In this document: positions 1 through 9,435 of the stretch, piece by piece
Numbering within the stretch: the first letter of the stretch is position 1
How the letters are laid out: every line of letters begins with the position of its first letter
Assembly: GCF_029893345.1 (NCBI RefSeq)
Contig: NZ_JARXVE010000011.1
Coordinates: 62,001 to 126,000, forward strand
Length of the DNA stretch: 64,000 nt
From: Mycolicibacterium frederiksbergense
GTDB taxonomy: Bacteria; Actinomycetota; Actinomycetes; Mycobacteriales; Mycobacteriaceae
Direction of reading: 5' to 3'
Notes under the pieces: generated by a model
The model's database searches: none
Seen by the model: the letters and a program-made list of their open reading frames with translations, nothing else
Told to the model about the DNA's origin: nothing
Program-made: the position numbers and the translations under genes

Positions 1-652
1 CGAGTTCGGTCTGGTCGATCTGCTTGTCGGCGGGCAGGCAGGTCACCACGGAGATGTTGATGACGCGTGCGCCGAGGTCGGCCGCGCGCACCACGGCCCG
101 GGCCAGGTTGGCCACATCGGCCGCGGCGCGGGCCTGCACGGCGTCGGCGCCGGGGGTGCGCGGGGCGAACCGCGGCGAGTTCTGCCGGATCGAGATCAGC
201 CGGGCGTCGGGCGCCACACCGGAGAAGCCGTCGGGACCGGGCTGGCCGGCGATCAGGCCGGCCACCGATGTGCCGTGGCCGTCGCAGTCGGTCAGACCGT
301 CGGTGGACTCGATGAAGTCACCACCGCCCTCGACGTGCGGCAGCCGGGGACCGGGCTGCACCCCGGTGTCGATGACCGCGACGGTCTGCCCCTGCCCGCG
401 GCTGTGCTGCCACGCACCGGAAAGGTTGAGCGCCAATTGATTCGGGTTGACCGCGCCGGGGTCGGTACCCGGCAGCACCCCGGTGGTCACGCACGCGGTG
501 CGCTGCGTCATCGCCGCGATCGGGCCGGCGCTGCCGGCCGGCGGTGCGATCTGCGGGTCGACCTCCGGCGGGCTGATGGCGCCCGCCGACGGGCCGCTGA
601 TCATCAGCACCAGACCGGCCGTGGCCAGGACGCCAAGGCTTCTGTGGATCAC
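1..652 (-). CDS. mycP3: Mycosin-3, ESX-3 subtilisin-like protease, 3' part outside the window
   Basis: Membrane-anchored serine protease of the ESX-3 type VII secretion system, acting on the periplasmic face of the inner membrane and needed for a stable secretion complex. The visible 217 codons begin with a signal peptide (hydrophobic core LGVLATAGLVLMISG). They include the catalytic Asp in AVIDTGV (about residue 95) and the catalytic His in DGHGT (about residue 126). The catalytic Ser and the C-terminal membrane anchor lie beyond the left edge. The GTG start at 652 lies 7 bases after the eccD3 stop; an ATG at 660 in another frame hits a stop after three codons. Its place as last visible gene downstream of eccD3 fits the conserved ESX-3 order. 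Confidence 0.95.
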   Translation of the reverse strand, partial: MIHRSLGVLATAGLVLMISGPSAGAISPPEVDPQIAPPAGSAGPIAAMTQRTACVTTGVLPGTDPGAVNPNQLALNLSGAWQHSRGQGQTVAVIDTGVQPGPRLPHVEGGGDFIESTDGLTDCDGHGTSVAGLIAGQPGPDGFSGVAPDARLISIRQNSPRFAPRTPGADAVQARAAADVANLARAVVRAADLGARVINISVVTCLPADKQIDQTEL

Positions 653-659
653 CGATTCA

Positions 660-2072
660 TCACCTGTCGAGGACGAGGCTGAACAGCCCGATGAGGACGG
701 CCATCACCGGGATCAGCGAGGCGTCGAGCCCGGTCGCCAGGAAGCCCACCAGGCGGCGCATCGGCAGCGAGTAGGTGTCCGGCGACGCGGCCCGCGGGTT
801 CAGCGCGGCCACCAACCACACCACGACCAGCGCGGCGAGTACGGCCAGCGCCCACCACGCGGCCTGGTACCGCCCGTCGATCGCGAAGGTGACCAGCAGC
901 GCGACGGTCAGCAGATAGGGATGGCCGAGCAGCCAGGCCTTGCACGAGGCGGAATCCCACACCCGGGCCCGCAGGGCGGCACCGGCCGCGGCGGCCACCG
1001 CGACGTACCAGGCCCACGGCGACGCGGTCGGCGACCCCGCCAGGATCACCGCACCGGCCACTCCCAGCAGCACGCCCGCGGCGATCACGCCGGTCTGGTG
1101 CGACTGACTGATCTGGACCCGGCGCGGCAGGTCGGCCAGCACCGACAACGGCTGGGCGGCCGGGGACGGATCGCCCGGGGCCGGGATGACCGGTAGCGGG
1201 AAGCGGGCCCACATCGCCGACAGTTGCGCGGCCTGCACGGTGACCAGCAGTGCGATCAGGACCAGAGCGCAGCCGAGCACCGTCGACGAGAGTTCCCACA
1301 GCGCGCCCGCCGCGGCGACCAGCAGCACCCCGACCCCGGTCACCGTGGTCGCGGTGAACACCGCGATACCGCGGTCGTCCGACGCGCCGGCCATGCTGAT
1401 CAGCGACCACGCGGCCACTCCGGCAGCGGCCAACAGGACGTTGGGCGCGCCGAAATCGCCTGGTACACCCAGCCCGAACGCGGCGGCGACCGGGAGCAGC
1501 CCGGGGACCGCCAGCGCGGTGGCCAGGACCGGGGACCGGCCCCGCACCGACAGTGCGGCCAGCACCGTGGCCACGGCGATGCCGCTGACCACGAACAGCC
1601 CGAGCAGCTCACCGGTGACCACACGGTGTGCCACGGCCAGGCCGGTGCCGGCCAGGATCAGCCCGATGAGGGCCAGCGCTGCGGCGCGCGCGATATGCCC
1701 GGCACCCCACGGATGCCGGCGGGCGGCGGAGAAGATCACCGCGGCGTCGGCGATGTCCTCGACGATGCGCGGGGCGGGCGGACCGGCGGGAACCGCTTGC
1801 AGCGCAAGCAGATCCCCGTCCACCACGCCGACCGTGTCGAGCGTGGCGTCCAGGCTGTACGGCGCTCCCCCGACCGGGGCCAGGCTGAGCCGCACCGGGT
1901 CCGGGGCGCCCGCGCCGTCGTCGCGAGCCGGCAGAACGATGCGCTGGACCGCGGGCAGAATCTCGCGCAGCGGCAGCCCGGACGGCAGGGCCATCTCGGT
2001 CAGCCGGCCACCATCGTCTCCAGCGGCCAGCACGGCCACCCGGACGATCGGCATCACAGTGTTGTCGGACAT
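660..2072 (-). CDS. eccD3: ESX-3 membrane channel component EccD3
   Basis: Multi-pass membrane core subunit of the ESX-3 translocon. The 470 residues comprise an N-terminal ubiquitin-like (YukD-type) domain over roughly the first 90 residues (MSDNTVMPIVRVAVL onward), then a long stretch of about eleven hydrophobic segments. The reading frame continues upstream of 2072, but the ATG at 2072 was chosen because it begins the conserved ubiquitin-like domain and lies two bases after the espG3 stop, so translation is probably coupled. Length and position match EccD3 of other mycobacteria. Confidence 0.95.
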   Translation of the reverse strand: MSDNTVMPIVRVAVLAAGDDGGRLTEMALPSGLPLREILPAVQRIVLPARDDGAGAPDPVRLSLAPVGGAPYSLDATLDTVGVVDGDLLALQAVPAGPPAPRIVEDIADAAVIFSAARRHPWGAGHIARAAALALIGLILAGTGLAVAHRVVTGELLGLFVVSGIAVATVLAALSVRGRSPVLATALAVPGLLPVAAAFGLGVPGDFGAPNVLLAAAGVAAWSLISMAGASDDRGIAVFTATTVTGVGVLLVAAAGALWELSSTVLGCALVLIALLVTVQAAQLSAMWARFPLPVIPAPGDPSPAAQPLSVLADLPRRVQISQSHQTGVIAAGVLLGVAGAVILAGSPTASPWAWYVAVAAAAGAALRARVWDSASCKAWLLGHPYLLTVALLVTFAIDGRYQAAWWALAVLAALVVVWLVAALNPRAASPDTYSLPMRRLVGFLATGLDASLIPVMAVLIGLFSLVLDR

Positions 2073-2074
2073 TC

Positions 2075-2932
2075 CTATGCTTTCTGGGTTCTTCGCGGGT
2101 CTTCGTCGAAGTCGCGGGTGAGCGGTTGGTCGGGGAACCAGGAGCCGTTGGGCAAGCTGGCGGTGAGCCGTTCGACCGCCGTGGCGATGGCGTCGGCATG
2201 GCCGGCCGTGAAGGTCGAAATCCATTCCCCATCTGAGGCTTTCGATGGGGATACCAGGATCCGGCCCGCAGGGGTATCGATGATGCTCACCCCCACCTCG
2301 GTGCTGGACCGGTGGCCGTCGCGGTGCTCACCGGCCACGATCTCGACGTAGCTGCGCCGTCCGTCGAACACCGACTCCACGATGGGCCAGGCCGAGGCCG
2401 GAACCCCGAGGAATCCCAGCATTTCGGCCAACGGGGCGCCGTTGCGGATCTGCTCGTCGGCGCGGGACCCGGCCGCAGCCGGTAGCGCGAACCCCTCGAA
2501 TCGCGCCGGCTTGCACTGCGACAGTCCGGCGGTGAGCACCGGCACCAGGGCGTGCGGGTGGCTGATGTCCAGCTCGGTGAAGGTGACCAGCTGCGCGTTG
2601 CGCAACACCACGACCGTCCGGCCCTCGCTGTGCTGCACCACGATCCCGCGCAGCAGATCACCCGGACCCGAGACGAACCGCAGATCCAGCCACTGCGTTG
2701 GACGGCAGGTCAACCGGATCCATTGCGCAACCCGCGGATTGACTCCGCCACCGGCGTCGAGCACACCCATGCCGGTCAGCTCAGCGGTCTGTGCGGCGAC
2801 AAAGCCGGACCGCTGCGCCGGTTCGCTGTAGGGCGGCGTGATGGCCAGCACCCACGGAAACGTCCCGGCGCCGAGTACCTCGGCGAGGTACCAGGCCTGA
2901 TGGGTGGTCAGCTCGACGGCGTTAGCTCCCAT
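2075..2932 (-). CDS. espG3: ESX-3 PE/PPE-binding chaperone EspG3
   Basis: Cytosolic chaperone that in characterised systems binds the tip of ESX-3-specific PPE proteins and keeps PE-PPE dimers soluble until secretion. The 285 residues start MGANAVELTTHQAWYLAEVL, typical of the EspG family, and the length is normal. It lies between esxH (12 bp upstream) and eccD3 (2 bp downstream). Oddly, the usual cognate PPE gene is missing from this locus, so EspG3 must serve PPE proteins encoded elsewhere or none. Confidence 0.94.
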   Translation of the reverse strand: MGANAVELTTHQAWYLAEVLGAGTFPWVLAITPPYSEPAQRSGFVAAQTAELTGMGVLDAGGGVNPRVAQWIRLTCRPTQWLDLRFVSGPGDLLRGIVVQHSEGRTVVVLRNAQLVTFTELDISHPHALVPVLTAGLSQCKPARFEGFALPAAAGSRADEQIRNGAPLAEMLGFLGVPASAWPIVESVFDGRRSYVEIVAGEHRDGHRSSTEVGVSIIDTPAGRILVSPSKASDGEWISTFTAGHADAIATAVERLTASLPNGSWFPDQPLTRDFDEDPRRTQKA

Positions 2933-2944
2933 CGGTTTCCGGCA

Positions 2945-3232
2945 TCAGCCCCACTTGGCCCCTTCGGCCGCGTCCCGGGCACTCATCGACATGGTGTTCA
3001 TCTCGTGGGTGGAGGCCATCGCCCGGTAGGCGCGGACCAATTCCTCCATGGCCTGGTTCCACTGCGCCTGCCAGGCCTGGTAGGTCATACCGGTGTCACC
3101 CTGCCAAGCGCTGCTCAGCGCCGCCTGCTCGCTGGCGATGTCGGCACCGACGGCATGCAGAGCGCCGGAGTAGGTGTTCATCTCACCGGCATGCGCCAGC
3201 ATGGCCGGGTAGTTGTACATGATCTGAGACAT
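2945..3232 (-). CDS. esxH: Secreted WXG100 protein EsxH (TB10.4-like)
   Basis: ESX-3 substrate that forms a heterodimer with EsxG and is required for siderophore-mediated iron acquisition. The 95-residue protein has the WXG turn (SAWQGD) between two helices and begins MSQIMYNYPAMLAHAGEM, nearly as in M. tuberculosis. Of the four zinc ligands described in the M. tuberculosis complex, His14 and the His76-Glu77 pair (STHE) are visible, but the residue aligning with His70 is Arg (RAYRAM). A good ribosome-binding site (AAAGGAG) precedes the ATG. It is the second gene of the esxG-esxH pair, 30 bp apart. Confidence 0.96.
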   Translation of the reverse strand: MSQIMYNYPAMLAHAGEMNTYSGALHAVGADIASEQAALSSAWQGDTGMTYQAWQAQWNQAMEELVRAYRAMASTHEMNTMSMSARDAAEGAKWG

Positions 3233-3262
3233 GAAAACTCCTTTATCCGTTGACTATCCGGC

Positions 3263-3556
3263 TTAGACAGAGGTGTAGTTGGCTGCGGCGGCGGCATCCT
3301 GGGCGACGTAGCTGCCCGCGGCGTCGCCGAGGTTGAGCTGCGCGACATCGAGCAGCGCGTTCACCTTCGCCGACACCTCGACGAATCGGGCATGCGCGGC
3401 CTGGAAGGCGGCCGAGGCCTCACCCATGTGGAAGGCCTGTGACGACATGGCGGCCTGCTCGGCCTGCGCGATGGTGCTGCGCATCAGGGCGGCCTTGGCG
3501 CCGAAGGCGGCTTCGGAGGCGATCAACTGCGGGATGTGAGCGTCCAACAGACTCAT
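3263..3556 (-). CDS. esxG: Secreted WXG100-family protein EsxG
   Basis: Partner of EsxH in the ESX-3 secreted heterodimer. The 97-residue protein begins MSLLDAHIPQLIASEAAFGA and ends NYTSV, colinear with M. tuberculosis EsxG. As in other EsxG proteins the central WXG is replaced, here by HMG in QAFHMGEAS. The start has a strong Shine-Dalgarno (GAAAGGAAAA). The gene upstream is PE5, only 49 bp away; in M. tuberculosis and M. smegmatis a PPE gene of about 1.5 kb occupies this spot. Confidence 0.96.
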   Translation of the reverse strand: MSLLDAHIPQLIASEAAFGAKAALMRSTIAQAEQAAMSSQAFHMGEASAAFQAAHARFVEVSAKVNALLDVAQLNLGDAAGSYVAQDAAAAANYTSV

Positions 3557-3605
3557 TGGTTTTCCTTTCGGATCGGTGCTGGATTGCGTTGTTGTAGTGG
3601 TCTTT

Positions 3606-3917
3606 TCAGACGCCGCGGGCGATCAGGTAGGACGAGGCGGCCATCGCGTCGCCGGTGGCGTAACTGGCACCGGACTCCGCCACGCCGACGCCCGAACGCC
3701 CGAGTTCCTCGACGCCGAGGGCGGCGAGCGTCGAATGCTGGGTGCCGTGGGCGCTGAAACCGGTTGCCGTCCGCAACGACACCGCGTCGGCGGCCGGCGG
3801 AACCACCGCCGAAACCAGCGGGGCGGCCGCGGCGTGCGCGGCTGCCAGGCGCGCGGTGAGCGCCTCGACGGCCGAGGCGGCGGCGGTCAGTCCTTCCGGA
3901 ACTACCCGCAATGTCAT
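3606..3917 (-). CDS. PE5: PE family protein PE5 (ESX-3)
   Basis: Short PE protein of 103 residues, essentially only the PE domain, starting MTLRVVPEGLTAAASAVEAL. Near the C-terminus is a YxxxD secretion signal (YATGD). Its ATG overlaps the eccC3 stop (ATGA), so it is translationally coupled to the ATPase. PE proteins normally work as heterodimers with a PPE protein encoded immediately downstream. That partner is absent, leaving an apparently orphan PE. Assignment as PE5 rests on sequence resemblance and on position between eccC3 and esxG. Confidence 0.92.
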   Translation of the reverse strand: MTLRVVPEGLTAAASAVEALTARLAAAHAAAAPLVSAVVPPAADAVSLRTATGFSAHGTQHSTLAALGVEELGRSGVGVAESGASYATGDAMAASSYLIARGV

Positions 3918-6900
3918 GAGAATTCCTTTCTCCCATTGGCCACGGACAGCGCCGTGTCATCGATGAGTGGGTTGACCAGCTGGACGAACTCGGGCGCGTC
4001 GCCGTCGCCGAGCAACATGCCGCGTCCGGCGGGGAACCGGGCGAACCGGTGGCCGCGGATCCTGCCGCTATCGGCCGGGTTACCCGACAGCATCAGCATG
4101 CGCGCCTGCAGATCGTTGAGCCGGCGCAGCAGCGGGGCCGTCATCACGGCGTGCGCCGATCCGGTGGCCCGGGCCGTCACGATGACGCGCAGTCCCAGAT
4201 CGGAGGCCTCGGCCAGCAGTCCCACGATGTTGGTCCACGGCCGCTGCCCGACGAACGGCCCACTCACGGCGGGTCCGTCGGGGATCTGGTCGACGTCGTC
4301 GACGATCAGGTAGTGGGTGTGGCCGTCCGGCCCGGTCCTACGGTTCCAGGCACTGAGCTCCTGCGGGCTCAAACCGGCTGGCGGACGGCGCTTCTCGATG
4401 AGCGCCGAGAGACCCAGCATCGCGGGCAGCACCCGGTCGATATTGGCGGTGTATTCGTTGTCCGGGAACAACGGCTCCTCCACCAGGTGCAGCCTGCGGT
4501 CGATGACCGTGAAGGCCACCTGGTCCGGCCGCGAGTTCTCCCGGATGGTCCGGATGATGTGTCGCAGCAGCGTGGTCTTACCCGATCTGGCATCGCCGAA
4601 CACCACCAGCAACGGGTTGTCCTTGAAGTCGACCAGCACCGGCGCGAGGTCCTCCTCGCGCTGCCCGATGACCACCTGCTCGGGGCCCGGGTACAGCGGC
4701 GCCAGGGCGGCGGGGGCCAGCTCGGTGGGCAGCAGCCGCACCGGCGGTGCCCCCTCGCCCGGGTAGCGGGCGTTGATGACGGCGACGTCGGTCAGCTCGG
4801 GCTCGGCGAACAGGAAGTGTTCGGCGGCCATGGTCAGACCCCGGCCCGGTTGATCGACGGGCACAGAATCAGCCGGCCGGCGCAGCGCCCCCACCACCCG
4901 CACGATGCTGTCATGGCTGTCGTGCAGCTTGAGTTCCAGTCGCAGTCCCAGGCCGTCGCGCATCGCCAACGGCACCTCCAGCCAGTTCGGCGTGCTGATC
5001 ACGACGTGGATGCCGTACGCCATACCGGTATTGGCCAGCTCGGTCACCCTGGCCAGCAACGGATTACGGGTGTTGAACGTGTCGGTGTTGTCGCGGCTGA
5101 AGGCGTACAGGTTGTCGACGACCAGAAAAACCGTGCCATAACCATCGCGATAACCACCGTCCCGGTCGACCGCGCCCTGCTGCTGACGGGCCCGCAGCAG
5201 CTGCTCGAGCTCACCGAAGGTACGGCGGATGCGTTCGGGTTCCAGCGGGGTCGCCACACTGCCGACATGCGCCAGATCGGCCAGGGCGCCCAGCTTCCCG
5301 CCGCCGTAGTCCAGGCAGTAGAAGCTCACCTCGCGCGGCGAGTGCAGTGCGGCCGCGGACAGGATGAACGTCTGCAGCGCGGTCGACTTCCCCGATCGCG
5401 GACCGCCGTGGATCAGCACGTTGGCCGCCGCCGTATTGGCGTCGAACACCAAGGCGTCCCGGCGCATCTCGAACGGCTTGTCGATTTCACCCAGCGGCCA
5501 ACGCAGTTGGCCGGGCTCCACCTCGGTACGGGCCAGCAGATCGTCCAGGGCAATGGGCCCGTCCAGCGGTGGCAGCCACAGCTTCGGGGCCTGCGGTCCG
5601 TAGCCGGCCAACTGGTCACCGATGGTGGCGATCAGCTTGCGCGGCGGCGCCGCATCGAATTCCGTTTCGCCGGTGACGATGACGGTGTCGGGATCGGGCT
5701 CGACCCGCGACGCGGTGAACAGCTGCGGCTGCGGCAGGGCCCGCACCACGATCGACTTCTCGGCGCGCGGCGGTTCGTAGATGCCGTCGACGTAGGTGCC
5801 GCGGAACTTGATCGGCACCGCGCCCGGGGCCGGAACCAGGAAGCCCTCGCCCTTGTGTTCGCGACCCGATTCGATGTGGTAGGCGTCCTCCACCCCGATG
5901 ATCTGACGAGAGATGCTGGGGCTGGCCACTTTCAGGCCTATCCGGTACGACGTGTTCTTGTCGATGTCCTTGATCCGGCCCACGTCCAGGGTCTGCGACG
6001 CGAACAGGATGTGGATCCGGAACGAGCGGCCCTTGCGGGCAACGTAATCGAACAGATCCGCATACTCGGGATGCTCGGCCAGCATCAGGGTGAACTCGTC
6101 GGCCACCACGAACAGCGTCGGTATCGGGGGGAGGTCGTAGGCCTCGGCGTTCGACGAATTCCGGTGAGCCTCGTACTCGGTGACCGAGTTGAACGCACTG
6201 CCCTGCACCCGGCGGCCGGCCTCCTTGAGCAGCTGCTCGCGGCGGGCCACCTCGCCGCGCAGGGTGTCGGCGAACCGGTCGGCCAGCGACCGCTTCTCGG
6301 CCATATTCGAGATGACCGCGACGACCTGCGGGAAGTTGCGGAAAATGTCGGCTCCGGCCTCACCCTTGAAGTCGGCATAGATCACGATGAGTCGGTCGGC
6401 CGAATGAGTGGTCAACAGGGACAACAGGATCGACATCAGGGTTTGAGACTTGCCCGAGCCGGTCATACCGATCATCAGGCCGTGCGGACCCATGCCGCCC
6501 TCGGCCTCGTCCTTGAGGTCGAAGTACAGCGGCTCGCCGGTGGCGGTGACGCCGATCGGCACCCGCAGTTCGTCGTCGCGGTTGCGCGGTGCCCACAGGC
6601 TGGCCACGTCCAGCGCCGAAGCGTCCGGGATGTCCAGCAGCGTGGTGAAGGTGGCGCCGCCGGTGGCGGTGGACCGCACATAACCCGGATTGGAATCCCA
6701 CCGCGACAGCCGCCGCGCGATGTGGGCGGCCTCGGCGGACGACATGGCGTCGGCCGCATCGATGTAGGGCTGCCATCCGCTGCTCTGCCAGCGCTCGATC
6801 CGGCCGTCGACGACCCGCAGGATGGGACGCTCGGGGTCGGGGTACTGCTCGCGGTTCGGCTCTTTGTCGCTGCGGTGGATCACCGTCACCCCGGTCAGGC

Positions 6901-7897
6901 CGGGCCGGCGAGCGATGTCGTCGGGATCGGCTTCGGGGTCGTCGAGCACCACCAGCATGTGCTTCAGCGCCTGGTCTGCTTCGGTGGGGAACGCGGGCCG
7001 CCCGGCCAGGGCCGGATCCAGCTGTCCGCGCAGCTCGGCCACACCGGTGGTCAGGTAGCGGGCCGGGCCGACACCGTCGGCTTGTCCCGGAATGTCGACG
7101 TGCGGAAGCCATTTCAGCCACGACCAGTCGTCGGTGTCGACGTCGGGTGAGGCCAGCGCCACCCCGAGCATGGTCGGTTCGTGCCAGGTGACCGCCTGGG
7201 CGACCCAGGCCCGCAACACATCGCGGACCTCGCCTGCCGAACCGATCACGGTGATCCGGGCAAGCTTGGTGACGTCGATGCCGGCCGGGGCGTCGCGCAC
7301 CGTGCGCTGCACGTCGAGCAGGCCGCGAAGGGTGCTGTGCGACACCGGTTCCAGGTCGATTTCGGCTGCGGTGTCCTTGACCTTCAGCGCGGCGTCCAAC
7401 GGCACGTCGTGCAGCCCGGCTCGCAGCACCAGAAAGTCACGGTCGCGAGGATCACGTTCCCACTGCCGCCGGGTGCCCGGGATGGTGGCCAGCACGTCGG
7501 GCGCCGGGTGTGACCATTCCAGCGCCGCCCGCTGCTCGGTGGCATCGGCGCGAACGTTGTCCCGGATCACCGACAGGTAGCGCAGATAGTCGGCGCGTTC
7601 GGCGTCGACCTCCTCGGTGCGCATCTTGTTGTCCGACCCGCGGTAGAGCGCAGTGGCGGCCAGCAGCAGCACGAACGGGAAGAACAGCGTCGTCGGCGAG
7701 ATCATCCGCATTCCGGTGGCCACCAGGGCCACGATCATGCCGACGATGAGGATGACGATCAGAAACGGCAGTACCCGGCGCAGCAGCGAGGGCGGAACCA
7801 TCCGCGGCAGCTCCGGCGGCGGCTCGATCGTGATGGTGCCCGTGCGAGTGCTCGGCGGCACCATCCTGCGCTGGTGCTCGAAGATCAGCCTGCTCAT
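3914..7897 (-). CDS. eccC3: ESX-3 FtsK/SpoIIIE-type ATPase EccC3
   Basis: Motor ATPase that recognises substrates and drives export through ESX-3. The 1327 residues contain two N-terminal membrane segments (about residues 40-85) and three P-loop domains: Walker A motifs GMTGSGKS (about 480), GGPRSGKS (about 834) and GDARSGKT (about 1102). Length is as in M. tuberculosis EccC3, so it is a single fused chain rather than a split Ca/Cb pair. Its ATG overlaps the eccB3 stop and its stop overlaps the PE5 start (ATGA at both ends), indicating a coupled operon. Confidence 0.97.
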   Translation of the reverse strand: MSRLIFEHQRRMVPPSTRTGTITIEPPPELPRMVPPSLLRRVLPFLIVILIVGMIVALVATGMRMISPTTLFFPFVLLLAATALYRGSDNKMRTEEVDAERADYLRYLSVIRDNVRADATEQRAALEWSHPAPDVLATIPGTRRQWERDPRDRDFLVLRAGLHDVPLDAALKVKDTAAEIDLEPVSHSTLRGLLDVQRTVRDAPAGIDVTKLARITVIGSAGEVRDVLRAWVAQAVTWHEPTMLGVALASPDVDTDDWSWLKWLPHVDIPGQADGVGPARYLTTGVAELRGQLDPALAGRPAFPTEADQALKHMLVVLDDPEADPDDIARRPGLTGVTVIHRSDKEPNREQYPDPERPILRVVDGRIERWQSSGWQPYIDAADAMSSAEAAHIARRLSRWDSNPGYVRSTATGGATFTTLLDIPDASALDVASLWAPRNRDDELRVPIGVTATGEPLYFDLKDEAEGGMGPHGLMIGMTGSGKSQTLMSILLSLLTTHSADRLIVIYADFKGEAGADIFRNFPQVVAVISNMAEKRSLADRFADTLRGEVARREQLLKEAGRRVQGSAFNSVTEYEAHRNSSNAEAYDLPPIPTLFVVADEFTLMLAEHPEYADLFDYVARKGRSFRIHILFASQTLDVGRIKDIDKNTSYRIGLKVASPSISRQIIGVEDAYHIESGREHKGEGFLVPAPGAVPIKFRGTYVDGIYEPPRAEKSIVVRALPQPQLFTASRVEPDPDTVIVTGETEFDAAPPRKLIATIGDQLAGYGPQAPKLWLPPLDGPIALDDLLARTEVEPGQLRWPLGEIDKPFEMRRDALVFDANTAAANVLIHGGPRSGKSTALQTFILSAAALHSPREVSFYCLDYGGGKLGALADLAHVGSVATPLEPERIRRTFGELEQLLRARQQQGAVDRDGGYRDGYGTVFLVVDNLYAFSRDNTDTFNTRNPLLARVTELANTGMAYGIHVVISTPNWLEVPLAMRDGLGLRLELKLHDSHDSIVRVVGALRRPADSVPVDQPGRGLTMAAEHFLFAEPELTDVAVINARYPGEGAPPVRLLPTELAPAALAPLYPGPEQVVIGQREEDLAPVLVDFKDNPLLVVFGDARSGKTTLLRHIIRTIRENSRPDQVAFTVIDRRLHLVEEPLFPDNEYTANIDRVLPAMLGLSALIEKRRPPAGLSPQELSAWNRRTGPDGHTHYLIVDDVDQIPDGPAVSGPFVGQRPWTNIVGLLAEASDLGLRVIVTARATGSAHAVMTAPLLRRLNDLQARMLMLSGNPADSGRIRGHRFARFPAGRGMLLGDGDAPEFVQLVNPLIDDTALSVANGRKEFS

Positions 7898-9435
7898 CTA
7901 GTTGCCTCCAGGCGGGCAGAATTGGCGTTGGGCGACAGCGCGTCATACGCGAAAAGTGCGTCACCACGGGACAGGGTCGGACCGGCCGCGAACTGCGTGA
8001 GGATCGACCACGGGATGGGCAGTGCCGGCGCGGTAAGGCCAAGCGCGGCAAGGGTCTTGTCGTCACCGTTGGTGTCGATGCCGTAGCGCACACCGGTGTC
8101 GCTGACCCAGAACATCGAGCCTGCCGTGGGTGATCCGGGTTCTGCGCCGACGGTCTGCACCAGATATCCGTTGCCGGGCGTCAGCGCGACCCGGTTGGCG
8201 GCACCATTGGCCCCCGCGCCGACCAGGTCGACGCTGCGCAGCCCGTCGGGCAATGGCACGGCCGCACCAGACAGCACACTCAGCCGGCTCTCGGTGGCCC
8301 CGGCCGGCTTGGTCCACTGGGCGCAGGTCACCGGGGCCGCCGAGGCCGACACCACGTCGACCGGCGCGGCCGGGAAAGCATCGGTATCGATGCCGCGCGC
8401 CACCGGGGTGCTGGCCACCTCATCGGCACCGAGCCGTGGCGGCTGTTGCAGCCCAAAGGAATCGGTGTTCCGCAGGATCGCGGCCAGCACCGGGGAGATC
8501 GGCTGCAGGCCCTCGGAGAGCACCGCGTAGTAGCGCACGGTGTTGTCGGCTTCGGTGGCCGAAACCACCGCACCCACCGGTGCCGGCTCGGACAGCTGGA
8601 ACTGCGCGGGCCCCCCGGCGCCCGGGATGGCCGGGGCGGTCAGTGCCGGCGCCTCGGGGATCGCGTTGAACAAGCCCGTCGCAATCGGCCGCGGGGCCGG
8701 GATCTCGACACCGAGACCGAGCGCGTCGGTGACCGCACGGTTGGCCAGGTCGATCGGGCTGCGCTTGCCGCCCCAGAGCAGCCAGTCACCCGGGGTGGGT
8801 CCGCCGCTGTGGTGCACCAGCACCGCCTGATCCGCTTCCAGCGGCAGTGCCCGCTCACCGCCGGTCGCGGGCGGCCCGGCGATCAGCGTCACCCCGATAT
8901 TGGAATCCGAAATGCTTTCGCAGACAGCCCAATCCGCGTCACGGCCGGCGTGCTGCACCATCCGCTCCGGCGCACCGGGGATGCCGAGCAGGTTGCCTCG
9001 GGGGTACTTGTCCAGCTCGCTGGTCTTGACGGTGGTCGGGTTGTCCGGCGCACCGGCGATCAGCCGGGCCGAGGTGAGGTTGAGCACCGGGTGCAGCTGG
9101 TCGCCCACCCGCACATACAGCGCCGCGGTAGATCGATCGGCCAGCACGGTGTTGTTACCGGGCACCCCGCCGGGGCGGATCAGCGAGAAGACGAAGCAGC
9201 CGATCAGGCCGGTGACCAAGATCAGCGCACCGGTGAGCACCGCTCGGCTCTGGGTGCGCAACGGGTCGACCAGCATGCGGGTGTCGTGCAGCGCCACCCC
9301 AGAGGCGATGCGGCGCATGACGAATCGCCAGCCCGAGACCTGGTGGCGGGTGACGAACCCGCGGCGATAGTCGACCTGGTCGGGGTTGTCGTTGGACGGT
9401 GTGCGAGACGAGAAGGAACGGCGCTGGTCGGTCAT
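7894..9435 (-). CDS. eccB3: ESX-3 core component EccB3
   Basis: Bitopic membrane protein of the ESX-3 core complex with a large periplasmic domain. The 513 residues show a cytosolic N-terminus, one transmembrane helix (about residues 64-85, RAVLTGALILVTGLIGCFVF) and a long repeat-containing periplasmic part (R1-like start ALYVRVGDQLHPVLNLTSAR). It overlaps eccA3 upstream and eccC3 downstream by four bases each. Confidence 0.96.
   Translation of the reverse strand: MTDQRRSFSSRTPSNDNPDQVDYRRGFVTRHQVSGWRFVMRRIASGVALHDTRMLVDPLRTQSRAVLTGALILVTGLIGCFVFSLIRPGGVPGNNTVLADRSTAALYVRVGDQLHPVLNLTSARLIAGAPDNPTTVKTSELDKYPRGNLLGIPGAPERMVQHAGRDADWAVCESISDSNIGVTLIAGPPATGGERALPLEADQAVLVHHSGGPTPGDWLLWGGKRSPIDLANRAVTDALGLGVEIPAPRPIATGLFNAIPEAPALTAPAIPGAGGPAQFQLSEPAPVGAVVSATEADNTVRYYAVLSEGLQPISPVLAAILRNTDSFGLQQPPRLGADEVASTPVARGIDTDAFPAAPVDVVSASAAPVTCAQWTKPAGATESRLSVLSGAAVPLPDGLRSVDLVGAGANGAANRVALTPGNGYLVQTVGAEPGSPTAGSMFWVSDTGVRYGIDTNGDDKTLAALGLTAPALPIPWSILTQFAAGPTLSRGDALFAYDALSPNANSARLEATR

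Noticed and set aside
4049..7150. Very long plus-strand open frame of more than 1000 codons antisense to eccC3
   Set aside because: It is rich in Arg, Gly, His and Gln without domains, and lies opposite an intact conserved gene. Such antisense frames are normal in high-GC DNA.
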